Below, one piece after another: positions 21,561 to 32,852 of a DNA stretch of 64,000 nucleotides (its first letter is position 1; every line of letters begins with the position of its first letter). The notes below the pieces were generated by a model. The model did not search any database. It was given only the letters and a program-made list of their open reading frames with translations, and was not told where the DNA came from. The DNA is taken from positions 10,903,785-10,967,784 of the forward strand of contig JABAKD010000009.1 of the NCBI GenBank assembly GCA_012845835.1, given 5' to 3'. The position numbers were made by a program, and so were the translations under genes. This DNA is from Undaria pinnatifida. Its lineage: Eukaryota; Sar; Phaeophyceae; Laminariales; Alariaceae.

Positions 21561-22970
21561 TCCTGTGTACCGTTTTTTTCATCTCTTATTTGTTAAGTAC
21601 CGTGTGTGGTTCACAACAGGGGACCTGGACCTGATATGTTAATACCTGTGCTGCTGTACGCTGCTGTACGACGTACGAGTATGTGTTTGTATCTGCCCGT
21701 GACATATTCCTGCTGCTGCTTCTCTGCGTTGCTATCCTGCTGCAGCTGCAGCTGCAGCTGCAGTGCTGCTGCTGGCTGCTGCTGTTCGTCATCGTGTGCC
21801 GCATGACGCAATTGGTTGCTGTGGTTTATTGCATTTGATTGACAAAGTTATTTGTACTGTACCCCTTGGCAGCACTGCCGCATGTACAGCCTCGATTACT
21901 ACCAGTAATCTTACACTCATAATACTTTACCTGGTATTTTATATCATGCACCCTCGAAAATTACGGGCATGCGCGGAGCCAGGGCAGTCGGTAGCCCGCC
22001 GCGGCGAAGCCCCGCTGGTATTATATAAAAAATACTTACACCATAAATACGTCAGCCGTGAGTACGACAGGACGATACTCATCTTTGCAAGCTGCGTGCT
22101 ACGAACACCGGTCGTTTTTTTTACAACATGTATTATCCTTTGAATGTATACGACTCTTATATATTTATGATATGGTGCCAGGGTGAACATCAACAAGAAC
22201 AAAATAATCGTATGAATAGTAGTTAGCATGCGTGCTTTCACCCTTACGCAGTAAGTTATGGGCATGCGTCATCATTGCTAAAAAGTACGCGAAACAGCAG
22301 GGGTGTCCCACATTATTTTACAAAAAAGAAATCAAGGGCGTCGGCCGTGAGTTCGACTAATTTCAGGTCAGTACTCATCCTTGCAAGCTGCGTTGTTGGT
22401 ACTTGTATTATGTGTATGTGTATTATACTATATGGGTGAGTTTTTATTGGGAGGGGTCCTATTTTTTGCCCACTATAATGGTGAGTGTTGGTATTTTTAC
22501 TTTAGGTGGGGAATTATTGTGTTTTTCACAATGGATGGATATATACTATACCGATGAATGCCCCCCGATGACGTCACTTGGGTGAAGTGGTTGAAAAAAC
22601 ACAATACTGCTGTGTATCTCTGCGAAACAGGGAGGGGCACACGACGAAAAAGAAGAGCGACACCACACGCGCGCCACCACAACCCTTTTTCTGTTTTTTA
22701 CGACTGGATCCACGTTTTTTTGTGGCATTTCACGTGGAAAAAGAGTGGGACGCGATGACGCATTTCGTATACACCAGTACTGCACAAAAAGGTACACAGC
22801 AGCACCCTAGTATACCAGCAGTCTATAAAGTTTTCGGCCTTCTGGGGCTTGACTTTCACGTGCGCGTTGGGAGAAACTCAAAAAAACGACAATTACGTCC
22901 TCGGCCACTGAACCACATGAAAACCCATCACTTGCCACCGTACATGACCACAGAAGATTGCAATACATCA
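21561..22970. other. Repeat-bearing intergenic DNA
   Basis: CTG/CAG-rich stretch at 21,700-21,785. Two partial copies of dispersed family D (22,045-22,115 and 22,340-22,395; TTTGCAAGCTGCG). The small open frames at 22,546-22,988 carry no recognisable domain. Confidence 0.45.
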
Positions 22971-23150
22971 GTAGGGGTTCCGCAATAAGGCGGTATCCCT
23001 ATATAAGGCGGCATCCCGACACACGGCGGTCAAAATCGCTTGGCGCGACTGGGGAATGGCAAGCATAACCCACAATGACTAAAGGCGGTTTCCCCCATAA
23101 GGCGGTCATATTGCTCTCGCACACCACGGCATTACTGGGGGTCCCCTATA
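22971..23150 (-). mobile_element. MITE family B, copy 2
   Basis: The reverse complement matches copy 1 from its start through the GGCGATTTTGACCGCC region. Ends are GTAGGGGTTCCGCAATAAGG and, inverted, TAGGGGACCCCCAGTAATG. It lacks the long internal array and is therefore shorter. Confidence 0.7.
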
Positions 23151-23509
23151 TAGTGCTGTATGGCATGGCGAGAACGGGCGGTGGACGGTGAACACGAATC
23201 CAGAAACCCACGTTTGGCCGACGACGTTGAGATATTAGCCCGCCTGGCTTAGTACGTACTGGTAAAAATGTTATCCAATCACGAAGACGATTCCCAAAAC
23301 CCGCGTCATGCCGACGACGCCATTTGTTCATGGTATTGGTCTGTCTGGCTTCGTACGTACTGTTAAAAATGTTACGCAATTACTAGAGTTGTGAGTCTGC
23401 ACGGCTTAAAACACCAACTAGTTATCAGTCAGACTAATAGTTGGTCGATTCCCGGAGGTGCCGACTTTCCGACATATTGGTTTCCATACTCGTATATAGC
23501 AAGGATTAT

Positions 23510-23598
23510 TTAACCTCTTTACAACTGGAAACCCTTTTGGGGGGATAAATTACTTGGGATTAGTATAACGAGTGGTTTTGAGGTTTTGAAGGGGCTAA
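23510..23598. mobile_element. Miniature TTAA-ended element, copy 2
   Basis: Starts TTAACCTCTTTACAACTGGA, ends with AAGGGGCTAA. The interior matches the family consensus. Confidence 0.68.
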
Positions 23599-23952
23599 TG
23601 CGAAGTGCATTTTTCTTTTTCGGGCGGGCCCCCCTCGGCCGGGGGAGGGCTAAAAGTTGGCTTGCTTCGCTATCCTGACTGAAGTCGGAAAGTCGGCTGA
23701 ACATCGTCTAGCTTCGCCAGCCGACTTGCCGACTAAATTCACTTAGTTGGCTGAAGGAATCTACCAGGTAACGATCAGTTTTTAGTCGCGAAATCCTGCC
23801 AACTCATAGCTCTAGCAATTACCCACCCCAACAACCAAGCCCTAAAACTACTGCTGTAGCACCCACAGCAATCAGGGATACGATACAGCAGTACAACGAT
23901 ACGAAACACATCGCCCGTAACTGTTCATCGAATACCGGACTGCCCCTCCCGG

Positions 23953-24041
23953 GTACCCCTCTAGAGCCCCCGAACCCCTCCCCATACTAAATTCAAGTAA
24001 TTTTGTCCCCAAAAACGGGTTTCCAGTTGTGAAGGGGTTAA
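23953..24041. mobile_element. Miniature TTAA-ended element, copy 3 (inverted)
   Basis: Inverted copy ending CAGTTGTGAAGGGGTTAA. The interior words CGGGTTTCCAGTTG and CGAACCCCTCCC match the family. Confidence 0.68.
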
Positions 24042-24312
24042 TACGGGATTTACAGGGAACCCCAAGACACCACCCATTTAGCGCCCAACTGATGTGTATA
24101 CCACACGCGGGCTGCACGGCATCGACCGACCTACTGCGCGCTTACGTTTTTTATTCTTTGTTGTTGCTCATCCCATCTAGCATCTCCTCACTTTTCTTTC
24201 GTCCTTCTCCCTCCCTATGCATATGCGTAACGCAGATCCGGGGTCACCAAGCAGGTTTTTCTCCCCCCTCCCCCCCACAGCAGCACGAGCCTTCATCTTC
24301 AACGCGAGAAGA

Positions 24313-25510
24313 CTTCAGGGCCTTTCTTCCCTCGTGGGCTCGAATCGAACTAAGCCAACCACGCTGTTGGGCGCTCTCAGCAGTTGAATCCTTGGATTTA
24401 CACCAATGATGGGTGATTCGAAAAAAACGTACCGACACTATTTACCAGGTATCAGTCATCAGTTTTTTCAGTTTTCAAGTCGCTTTGCCCGCGGGTCCCT
24501 TTTCCTTTCGTCACGACACCGCTCGAGCTGCCGTGCGGTCACATTAATAACAGGCGGTTCGAAAAAATCGCACCGACGTTTTTAGTAGATACCAGGTATC
24601 AGCTATCAGTTTCTAGTTATTAGATTGGTTTACCCGCTAATTCCCCCTTTCTTTTGTCATGACACCGCTCGAGCTGCTGCGCGCTTACACTAACAACATG
24701 TCGTTCGAAAAATATCGTACCGATATTATTTACGAAATATCAGTTATCAATATCTAATTTGTAGATCGACTTACCCGCGGGTCGCATTTTTTTTTTGTCG
24801 CGACATCGCTCGAGTTGCTGTGGGCTCACACAAACAACAGGCGGTTCGAAAAAAAGAAGCATATACCGATGTTATTTACCAGGTCCCTCGTCCACTCGAA
24901 TCGAACTGAGGCGAACCATGCTGTTGCGCGCTCTCAGCAGTTGAATCCTTGAATTTACACCAATGATGGGTGATTCGAAAAAAACGTACCGACACTATTT
25001 ACCAGGTACCATCAGTCATCAGTTTTTTTTTGGTTTCAAGTCGCTTTGCCCGCGGGTCCCTTTTCTTTTCGTCACGACACCGCTCGAGCTGCCGTGCGGT
25101 CACACCAATAACAGGAGGTTCGAAAAAATCGCACCGATGTTTTTAGTAGATATCAAGTATCAGTTATCAGTCTCTAGTTATTAGGTCGGTTTACCCGATA
25201 ATTCTCCCTTTCTTTTGTCATGACATCGCTCGAGCTGCTGCGCGCTCACACTAACAACAGGTCGTTCGAAAAATATCGTACCGATATCATTCACGAGATA
25301 TCAGTTATCAGTATCTAATTTTTAGGTCGATTTACCCGCGGGTCGCATTTTTTTTCTGTCGCGACATCGCTCGAGTCGCTGTGCGCTCACACAAACAACA
25401 GGCGGTTCGAAAAAAATAAACATATACCGATGTTATTTACTAGGTATGGCGGTTCGAAAAAAATAAGTATTCGTATACCGATGTCATTTACCAGGTATAT
25501 TCGTACCTGG
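24313..25510. repeat. Higher-order tandem array (about 580-bp repeats of about 125-bp subunits)
   Basis: Two long repeats start near 24,313 and 24,890. Each opens with a B-box-like CGAATCGAACT(A/G)AG(C/G)C and CTCTCAGCAGTTGAATCCTT. Each then passes through four subunits sharing GGTTCGAAAAAA(T/C), CACCG(A/C)CG, TATCAG and CATCGCTCGAGCTGC. TACCAGGTA ends several subunits. Confidence 0.8.
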
Positions 25511-25626
25511 TATCAGTTATCAGCCTTTAATTTCCAGGTCGCGTTACCCGCGCGGTCCCATTCCTATTTGTTAACCCCCTTAAAACTGCACTTGACGTTG
25601 GGGAAGAAACGGTTGGGAACTCCAAT

Positions 25627-25800
25627 AATGCAGTATGCCTCCCCCACCACGGCGGTAGTGTGCCAGAGCAACATGGCAGCCTTGCTGGGGGAAGCCGCCT
25701 TAATTCACTCCAGGTCCTGAACGCAATTCCCCAGTCACACCAGGCGATTTTGACCGCATCATGTCGGGATACCGCCTTACTCAAGACAGCTTTATCGGGG
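25627..25800 (+). mobile_element. MITE family B, copy 3 (degenerate)
   Basis: Matches copy 1 through GTGTGCCAGAGCAACATGGC, GGCGATTTTGACCGC and GGGATACCGCCTTA. The termini are eroded. A G-run and a duplicated segment follow (25,800-25,970). Confidence 0.6.
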
Positions 25801-26121
25801 GGAGGGGGGGGGGGGGGGGGAGGGGGGAGGTACTGCTGTATAGGATGGGCTAATTGTTGCAGTGGATGATACGCGAGCTCAACCACAACAGACTGGGGGG
25901 GGGAGGGGGGAGTATTGTATAGGGTGGGCTAATTGTTGCAGTGGGTGATACGCGTGCTCAACCACAACAGACCAGAGCGGTCAGTACTGACGTCATGACC
26001 TGCTAGAGCAGACCGCCAGCGATATACCCACCACATGTCGCAGCGCAACAGCAGCTGCATAGACGTAACACGGCCATGATAACACGCGATACACCGCCGT
26101 TGCCATCACCTGCGTGTTACC
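25801..26121. other. G-runs and a short tandem duplication
   Basis: G-rich runs at 25,798-25,830 and 25,896-25,912. Each is followed by AGGATGGGCTAATTGTTGCA or its near copy, giving a tandem duplication of about 95 bp. No gene. Confidence 0.6.
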
Positions 26122-26418
26122 ATGGTTGAAGCATTTGCGGCGAAACCGAACGCCGTCGAAAACAAAACATGTGTCACACACAATCTGCACGTTTATTTAC
26201 CCCTTTCGCAACTTGGCTACGTCTTGAATATAGTATACAGCCCAAAATGCGACGAGTGTGGTGAAACCAAGCGTCTAGAAAAAAGCTTGAGGCAATCCGA
26301 GTATCGCCATGCCTCACGGTTTGCCTCACAGCTTCCCGCGCTGCGTGCAGTGCAGAAAGGGTTCAGCCGGCAGTCTGCCTCGCTTCGTGTGATCGACGCT
26401 GTAGTCGTCAATTACTAA
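26122..26418 (+). CDS. Unrecognised open frame with a CxxC word
   Basis: 98 codons from ATG to TAA. It contains YSPKCDECGETKRLEKSL, so a single CxxC that could be half of a zinc site. No family recognised. It may be a gene fragment. Confidence 0.25.
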   Translation: MVEAFAAKPNAVENKTCVTHNLHVYLPLSQLGYVLNIVYSPKCDECGETKRLEKSLRQSEYRHASRFASQLPALRAVQKGFSRQSASLRVIDAVVVNY

Positions 26419-26448
26419 GTCGTTTTTCCCCTCTCAAGTCCCAAAGGC

Positions 26449-26625
26449 GTTGATAACAACAACAACAGCAACAGCAACAACCACAAGAACAACAACAACG
26501 ACCACAACAGCAACGACAACAACAACGACCAAAACAACAACAGCAGCAACAACAACAACAACAACAACAACACCAACACCAACTCCAACACCAACACCAA
26601 CACTAACACCACCACCAACAACAAC
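26449..26625. repeat. (AAC/ACA)n trinucleotide array
   Basis: AAC and CAA units interspersed with AGC and ACC variants for about 175 bp, ending in CAACACCAACACC. Confidence 0.95.
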
Positions 26626-26909
26626 GACGTGGACGCCCAGAGACCACCACCGTCGCAGGCCATTGGGAATTATTCGACAAACATTTTGACATTCGAGCAA
26701 TTACTTACATGAGTGTTAATTAAGGTATTATACTTACACGTAAGATATGCACCGTCTACCGCTAATGGCTACCAGCACATTTCATGATAATATCGCCTAC
26801 TTACATGTGTACTAATTAAGGTATCATACTCATGCCTACGATATGTATCGCCTACCGCTGATGGCTACCAGCACATTTCATCATAATATATCATACCTGG
26901 TACTACAGT

Positions 26910-27101
26910 AGTAGCGGCCCCTCCATAGTGCCGGCATGTGCCAGCCGGAAATATCGGCACTATAGGGGCAACCGGCAATACAGCGGCAACCGGCACTACT
27001 CCGCCTTCTGACTTTACTGGTTGTTTCCGTATGTGCCAACACATTTCACAGACACCGTGCAGGCAACAGGCACTACTCAACCGGCACCATAGAGGGATCT
27101 C
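26910..27101. mobile_element. MITE family A, copy 3
   Basis: The left end GTAGCGGCCCCTCCATAGTG and the right end CCGGCACCATAGAGGGAT are inverted to one another. A further partial right end (ACCGGCATTATAGAGGGAT) lies at 27,238-27,258. Confidence 0.7.
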
Positions 27102-27534
27102 TATAAAACGAATCGTGTTCGACACCATAAAACATACATGGTACTTCGTACTACCAGGTACTTGACAGGCACTAAAGAGGTATCTATATAAGCGAATCGT
27201 GTTAAATTCCATAGTATTTTGGTATTTCGGCACTACTCAACCGGCATTATAGAGGGATACCTGTAAAGCGAATCCTGTTCACAACACCATACAACAGTGT
27301 TTGTTCAACACCATGAAACATAGTGTTACCAAAAAACAGGGTCATGCCCAGGGGCACACGAGAAAAGGAGCAAACGACACCGCACTCGCCAACATGTCGG
27401 ATCACAAACAAACCACACAAACCACAAGTGCGTACGCACTCGTACGTAGTCGTAGTGTGTTGGGATTTATGTAAGAACCAAAGCATGAAGTATTTTCGAA
27501 GTATGCTCTTTACTTGGTTTCAGTCCCCCCTCCC

Positions 27535-27625
27535 CCGCTGCTCCGTCTCGAAAAGGATGCGTAGTCAATGGTCAAATGACTAAGGCAAGCAACGAATGAA
27601 TACGCCCCCCCCCCCCCCCCCCCCC
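27535..27625 (+). mobile_element. LINE 3'-end fragment with poly-C tail
   Basis: CTCCGTCTCGAAAAGGATGC through GACTAAGGCAAGC, then GAATGAATACG and a C-run to 27,625. It matches the LINE terminal segment at 8,450 and 7,199 and shares the same C tail. Confidence 0.75.
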
Positions 27626-27634
27626 GCGGCACAA

Positions 27635-27985
27635 GGGGAATGATCGCATCACGCAGCGTGAATATGGTAAGGTACCCACGAGGCAGGTACATAGCAATAC
27701 CCATTGCTGTCTCTGGAGTGGCCGCACCAAAAAACAAAGTAACTCATTGGCGTTGTCACCCATGAGCAAGAAAGTAGGCACAAGGTGCCGACGTCCGTCT
27801 TACGAGTGGTTCTTGGAAGGATGCAGTTCACCCTTCATACGACTCGCCGAACACCTCACGGCGCTTCGCGCTTGGTGCACGCAATGCTTGCCTCGTTGGT
27901 GAAAACCCGACGCGCTGCGTCCCGGCATAATACGGATGCGAGGGTCTATGGTCATACGACTACGGCCATGCACGAACCGAGTACC
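27635..27985. repeat. Dispersed repeat family C, copy 3
   Basis: Collinear with 12,700-13,045 along its full length. Ends at a C-run near 27,985. Confidence 0.82.
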
Positions 27986-28650
27986 CCCCCCCCCCCGCCC
28001 CCTTGCCTGGGTCGTAGAAACGGCAGATGCCAGATACAACATAGTAGACGCGTGGGATCTGGATTTTTCCTTTTGGTGGGTACTCTTGTCATGCCAAGTT
28101 TGAGTATGGCACATCGTACCGGTATCATATCATAGCGCGAAGTACAAAGGAGTTACAGAGAAGGAATGGGCCGATCGACTGTTCTACAAAAAAAGGGAAG
28201 GAAAAACCAACCTACCGGGTTCCTGGTACATAGTATGGGCTGCGACGATATTATAGCAGTATACTATTAATACCAATAGTGAAAGACACCAGGAAACGGG
28301 CACGTTGACTCTTTCACAGACGTGACAGACAGCCTTGACAACAAAACCGGGGCTTTCCACATAAAACAGAGTTTGTCCTATCGAGGGGGATAGGGGACAA
28401 TCCGTCTAGACTGATGCAAACGCCTCGGCAGACACCCTTAACTGACGGACCGCTCGACGCTGGCTCGTCTCCTCACGTCGTTGGTCTTAGCCGACATAAC
28501 CCATGAGGGTGCAGTCGTTGAAGCACTAACTAACCGCGTCCCACACGCGGCTTCGGGATATTTTTGCTCTTTGGGTGTCAGCTACAGAGCGCGTACACAC
28601 AATATAAATGCTGGAAAGAACGCACGAGTATCACCAAGAGTGACTAAGAG
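27986..28650. other. Intergenic, nothing recognised
   Basis: Non-repetitive DNA without a credible coding frame, RNA gene or regulatory signature that I can name. Confidence 0.45.
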
Positions 28651-28745
28651 TTAATAACCCTTCTAGAGCCCCCCCCGAACCCCTCCCTACACTAATTCTA
28701 AGTAAATTGTCCCCCATAACGGGTTTCCAGTTGCAGAGGGGTTAA
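28651..28745. mobile_element. Miniature TTAA-ended element, copy 4 (inverted)
   Basis: Starts TTAATAACCCTTCTAGAGCC, ends CAGTTGCAGAGGGGTTAA. The interior matches the family. Confidence 0.7.
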
Positions 28746-29079
28746 GCCCGTCAGTTGGCTGGATGGACATGACGGCTATAAAATTACTTGGGGGAGCGGT
28801 GGAAAAGCCGACTATTCATCACGTTTTAAGTCTTTATACCAGTACTGGTGAGCACCACACCTCAAGCCACAAACGCGACAGCAGTCCTCACGGTGCAAAG
28901 ACGCGCAACTCCGCACATCACCGCACGCAACAATCAACCCTTTTAGCACCGCCCTCCCGACATGGGGACAACACACTTGGAGTTAGACTAGGAAAAATGT
29001 AGGAGTCCGAAATGGGCTAATAACTGCGCCACCTAGCCAAAACAAGAACACGAAAAAATAGCATCGGCGACATATCATC
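28746..29079. other. Intergenic, nothing recognised
   Basis: One 79-codon plus-strand open frame (28,763-29,002) without recognisable features. Otherwise featureless. Confidence 0.4.
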
Positions 29080-29280
29080 ACTTTTACTCTCCAGCTCAAC
29101 TCGTAAGAGGTCTTACCGTCGTCGACCTTGCGGACAAGCCGTAGTCACAGGTGTCTTCCCTTTCTCCCCCCCGGTACTCGCCTTCGTTTTTATCGTGCAA
29201 AAGGATTCAGTATTCCCACTTTTTACGCTCGTCGATTTTCATCGAATTTTTACTCAAAGTTAGCTAACTCAGTACTACAA
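29080..29280 (-). mobile_element. SINE body, 5'-truncated copy
   Basis: Matches the bodies of the SINE copies at 38,955 and 40,186 (CAGCTCAACTCGTAAGA, GACAAGCCGTAGTCACAGGT, TTTTTATCG, GCTCGTCGATT). The tRNA-like head is missing, consistent with 5' truncation of a minus-oriented copy. Confidence 0.7.
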
Positions 29281-29615
29281 CGAGTACATGTCTGGTACTG
29301 CAATAGTGAACTACATCACCCATGGTAAATACTGTAAATATCACAACAGTATCGGTGAAAATGATCTGAGGTGCGCTGCCGTGCCGTGGGACATTGTTTC
29401 TTCGTTAATCCTCCGGCAGAGCGTTCACCGCTTTATGTGCAACTTCGACTAAGCCAGCGAACGCATGTCCAGTTCAGGAGAGGTGCACGTTCGCATAACC
29501 GAGACACACCAGTAGCACCAAATACACAGTACACCAGGTACCAGCCATAAAATTCATTTTAAATACACAGCATATGACATGATACTCCCAAGCGGGCACA
29601 TCAACATCCTAGACC

Positions 29616-29989
29616 TCAGGGGGTCGATTTACCCGCCGTGACACACAAATCATACCGGCAAAAGAAGCCAAAAATGTTGCGTAATACGAAGCACAAGGTT
29701 CCCCTCCGGGAAGTGTGCCTAGGGGAGTGGCGCAAGAACGAAAATTCAAGCATCCAATCTCTGACTGCCTGTGGGCAAACAAGATGTACCTGGTGGTAGT
29801 GACAACTATGTTCTTGCCCGCAGCTCGAGAAGCGGAGTGTGGGGAGGCGCCCTCCCAGGAACGGTTCGCTCTCTCCCCGTCGTGGCGCAGAACCGTCAAG
29901 AGTTGGTAATCCCATCAGCACGTGTCCAGCACGAGTACTCGCACTACGAGGACTTTCTGTACGGGCGACTCTTGTGCAGTAAAAATTGA
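29616..29989 (+). CDS. Unrecognised coding-like block, frames broken
   Basis: Two plus-strand frames look coding-like: SYRQKKPKMLRNTKHKVP and VCLGEWRKNENSSIQSLTAC up to a stop near 29,794, then RQELVIPSARVQHEYSHYED in another frame to 29,989. The opposite strand also has long open frames. No family recognised. A transposase remnant is possible but unproven. Confidence 0.25.
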
Positions 29990-30039
29990 AAATATGCGTG
30001 GTGAAAAATAAATGGACGAAAGGTAGATTTTCAACTGGT

Positions 30040-30567
30040 TTAAAAAAAACAGCAGTTGTTCCGCGCGCGGTCTTTCCATCGGTGGTTGGTTTTGACGTTT
30101 TTTCTTTGTTTCGTATGGGAGTCAGCCATTTCAGGATAGGTACTCTTCCTATCTTTATTGAGCCAGATCTTGAACTCGACGACGAGTGATCCACGCCAGG
30201 ATGGGCAATCATCGCCCTTCACCACCAGCCCGTCGCAGAAAGTGCACGGAATGAGGAACTGTAGGGCTTCTATTGTCGCTGAGATAGAGAAGCCCTCTCT
30301 AATGGAGCATCAGCCTATATCCACTGCTGTGTGCTTCTTAGAGTCAAGAAAAATCACGCTGGGGTTGGTTTTGATCGTCGTTCGAATAAAATCGTCCCCT
30401 CGAGGAAAGGAATCTACTTTGCCTAGCGAAGTTCGAGTACCAACCAAACCATCGGTTTGCTGTTGTACGTATACTGCTGTACTGCTGTATGTAGCACACT
30501 GCACCACGTATGGGTATGCCACACGCGCATGATGATGTTGCCTGCTGTTGTTCGTGCCTCCGGGCAC
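30040..30567 (-). pseudogene. Unrecognised coding remnant with one in-frame TGA
   Basis: One minus-strand frame reads DDFIRTTIKTNPSVIFLDSK to a TGA at 30,310. The same frame then continues FSISATIEALQFLIPCTFCD, DDCPSWRGSLVVEFKIWLNK and TYPEMADSHTKQRK to a TAA at 30,040. The composition is strongly protein-like. No family was recognised. It is either a pseudogene or two exons of an unknown gene. Confidence 0.38.
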
Positions 30568-31334
30568 GGTTGTAGCGTTGTCTGTGTTATCTGCATGTTC
30601 ATTGTTGGTTGTCTACACATGGCTGGGTGTGTGCTCGCGGAGGGGGAGAAACACAAAATCACATGGAACTATAATACGATGAACATTGATGCAAAAGTCT
30701 CAAAATCCAACCGGTCCTAACATTTTGGTCAAGAATGGCGATGCCGTCCACAACAGCAGCAAAAGACAGGTAATCGATTACATATTACACCAAGTAGGCC
30801 CCGAAAAAATCAACTAGCCACAGCAGTACGGCGCAGATGGATGTGCCACACACGCATGGTGTTATCTGCTGGTGGCGCTGCTGGGCGGTAGTTTTTTACG
30901 TTGTTGTGCTCTCTGCGTGTTGACTGTGCTCATGGCTGCGTTCATGACAGGGCAAAAAGCAGACCGAGTGTTACTGTTACCTCCGGGTCTGGTACGCGCG
31001 CAAAGGGTATAATACCATAAAAAAGGGTATAACCTTTGTACGCGCGCACGATGCTGGATGTTGCGGAAACCCGGGGATTTGCCTCGTCCATGCCCACGGC
31101 CAAAAAAGGTGAAAAAAAGCTTGCCACGCGCGACACACTGCCCGGATCGCGCCCAAACCTCCGGCAACGAGACCCCAACGGTCGAATTGTGCCCACCCCC
31201 CCCGAACGTTTCGGATAAAGTTGCGAGCACGAAGACATGTGCCCAAATAAGAAAAATAAAAATGACAATTATACGTATACATACTATATATATTGTGTGG
31301 TTTGAAATGTTTCTCTTTACGCATCACGAGAGGA
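30568..31334. other. Intergenic with short open frames
   Basis: The plus-strand frame 31,036-31,218 (KKGEKKLATRDTLPGSRPN) is short and unsupported. Nothing else was recognised. Confidence 0.35.
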
Positions 31335-31420
31335 CGTCGACCCAACCCAACCCCAACCCTAACCCCGGCTAAGGCTACGCCTCGAGCGCGGCGTCGCCAC
31401 GCGTGTCGAACTTCCCGAAA
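31335..31420. repeat. Interstitial telomere-like tract, copy 1
   Basis: CCCAACCCCAACCCTAACCC followed by GGCTAAGGCTACGCCTCGAG and a GC-rich CGGCGTCGCCACGCG. The same combination (CCTAACC-type repeats, then GCTAAGGCT(A/C)CG and C(T/C)TCGCCGCGCG) recurs at 43,715-43,790. Confidence 0.6.
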
Positions 31421-32249
31421 AAAATGCATGGACCATCGTATAAAAACGTGCTTAGACCACTTGCTGTACTTCACCTCTCTCATGGACTTGAAGATGTGAA
31501 AACGCGGTGAACTCTACTGCGTTTTTTTTCTCCTTGTCGAACTAACGTATGATACAACGAATAATACCATGCCTGGTACGTGATACTGGCATGCAGGGCG
31601 TAAAATAGGCGGCCGGCTCGTGGTGCAGTGCGTGGCGCACCTCGAGCAGCCGGAGGCCGTGGAGCGGTCCTCCGCACCACGAGTTTCCGCGCACAAGCCG
31701 AAGCCGAGGCGGGGAAAAAGCAAAAACCGTCCAAAAATAAATCTCCCTGGGCGAGTAAGATTCCATGCACATGAAACATTTTTTGGTTTAAACTCGCCTA
31801 CGGCAAAAAAGACCGCCCAGAAAAATCCGGCTGCGTCCAAGAGGAACCGTTCTTCTTTTTTTGCGCACATTTTTTCTCGCGCACAGGCCAAAATGGGGCG
31901 GCCCTGAATATTGGACGTCCAGCTCGTGTTGCAGAAAACGCAGTTGTCTCGACATCGTGTGCTAGCGCAACATTTCACTGCCTAAATTTACGCCACGCTG
32001 GTATGATACAAAGTACAAGCAACATCTGCTATTAAATACAGCTCTTATGCTATTCGAACGTTTGAGCTCACTACTACTGTATATACTCGGGCCTACAATA
32101 GAATATTGGTTTGGTGGGCTGTGTTTCTGTTCAGTCTTTTTGTTGCTTTATTTATTTATTTATTTTTTGTGTTCCCTCATTTGCGTCGTTCTTCCCACTC
32201 CAGGATTATTGGAGCTCGCCCGTGTCTGCGGACCAGATTGCGGTGATGA
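31421..32249. other. Intergenic with one Lys/Arg-rich open frame
   Basis: The plus-strand frame 31,620-31,907 (KPKPRRGKSKNRPK) is basic and may be coding, but it lacks a recognised domain. The minus strand is open over the same bases. Confidence 0.3.
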
Positions 32250-32261
32250 GGCAATGGGAAA

Positions 32262-32370
32262 CAACAGCAACAACAGCAACATCAACATCAACATCAGCAT
32301 CAACAACATCAGCATCAACAACATCAGCATCAACAACATCAGCATCAACAACATCAACATTAACGTCAAC
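32262..32370. repeat. AACATC/AGC-type repeat (CAACATCAG units)
   Basis: ACAGCAACAACAGCAACATC grades into eight or so 12-15-bp units with CAACAACATCAG. The Ser/Asn/Ile-rich frames over it are repeat artefacts. Confidence 0.92.
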
Positions 32371-32507
32371 AACAGCCACGTTGACAATTTTGTACTTCGT
32401 CGATATTCGCGTACCAGGTAGTCACCCTTTAACACGCACCGTGCTCCCAACCGATATATAGAAACGACGCAGCGTGCACAGCAGTGGAACTCATGAAAAA
32501 AAAAAAA

Positions 32508-32852
32508 TCACGATGCAGCTGAATCTACCAGCATGGTTGGCCGGTGCTTCGTCTTCCTAGAGTTGAACGCATCCAATTCACAGCGACTGGAGGCAGCTTC
32601 AGCCGAGGCAAATAAGCGAACAAATAGGCATTTTTCACGGCCGAGGTCGTCCTCGAAGTGAACGAAATCACCCAAGATTTCTCCCGTGTACTTGTATGAC
32701 ACGACACGTGCTCTCGAATCTCGTACACAGGCAGATACGTCGTTTCCGCTCCTGGGAAAATCCTCGATAATCGCTTCAGTTGCCACGATCGGGCTGAGTG
32801 TGGCGTCTTGAAAAAAAAGAAGCGAAATACGTCGGTACTCTGTACGCACCAA
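32508..32852 (-). CDS. Unrecognised protein fragment
   Basis: A 114-codon frame to a stop at 32,508. Composition is convincingly protein-like: SPIVATEAIIEDFPRSGNDV, SYKYTGEILGDFVHFEDDLG and KCLFVRLFASAE. The hydrophobic/charged pattern of the middle part resembles small barrel domains (BAH/Tudor-like), as often found in transposase or retroelement tails. This is only an impression. A pyrimidine-rich stretch ending in CAAG near 32,810 could be an intron acceptor. Confidence 0.45.
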   Translation of the reverse strand: MVRTEYRRISLLFFQDATLSPIVATEAIIEDFPRSGNDVSACVRDSRARVVSYKYTGEILGDFVHFEDDLGREKCLFVRLFASAEAASSRCELDAFNSRKTKHRPTMLVDSAAS

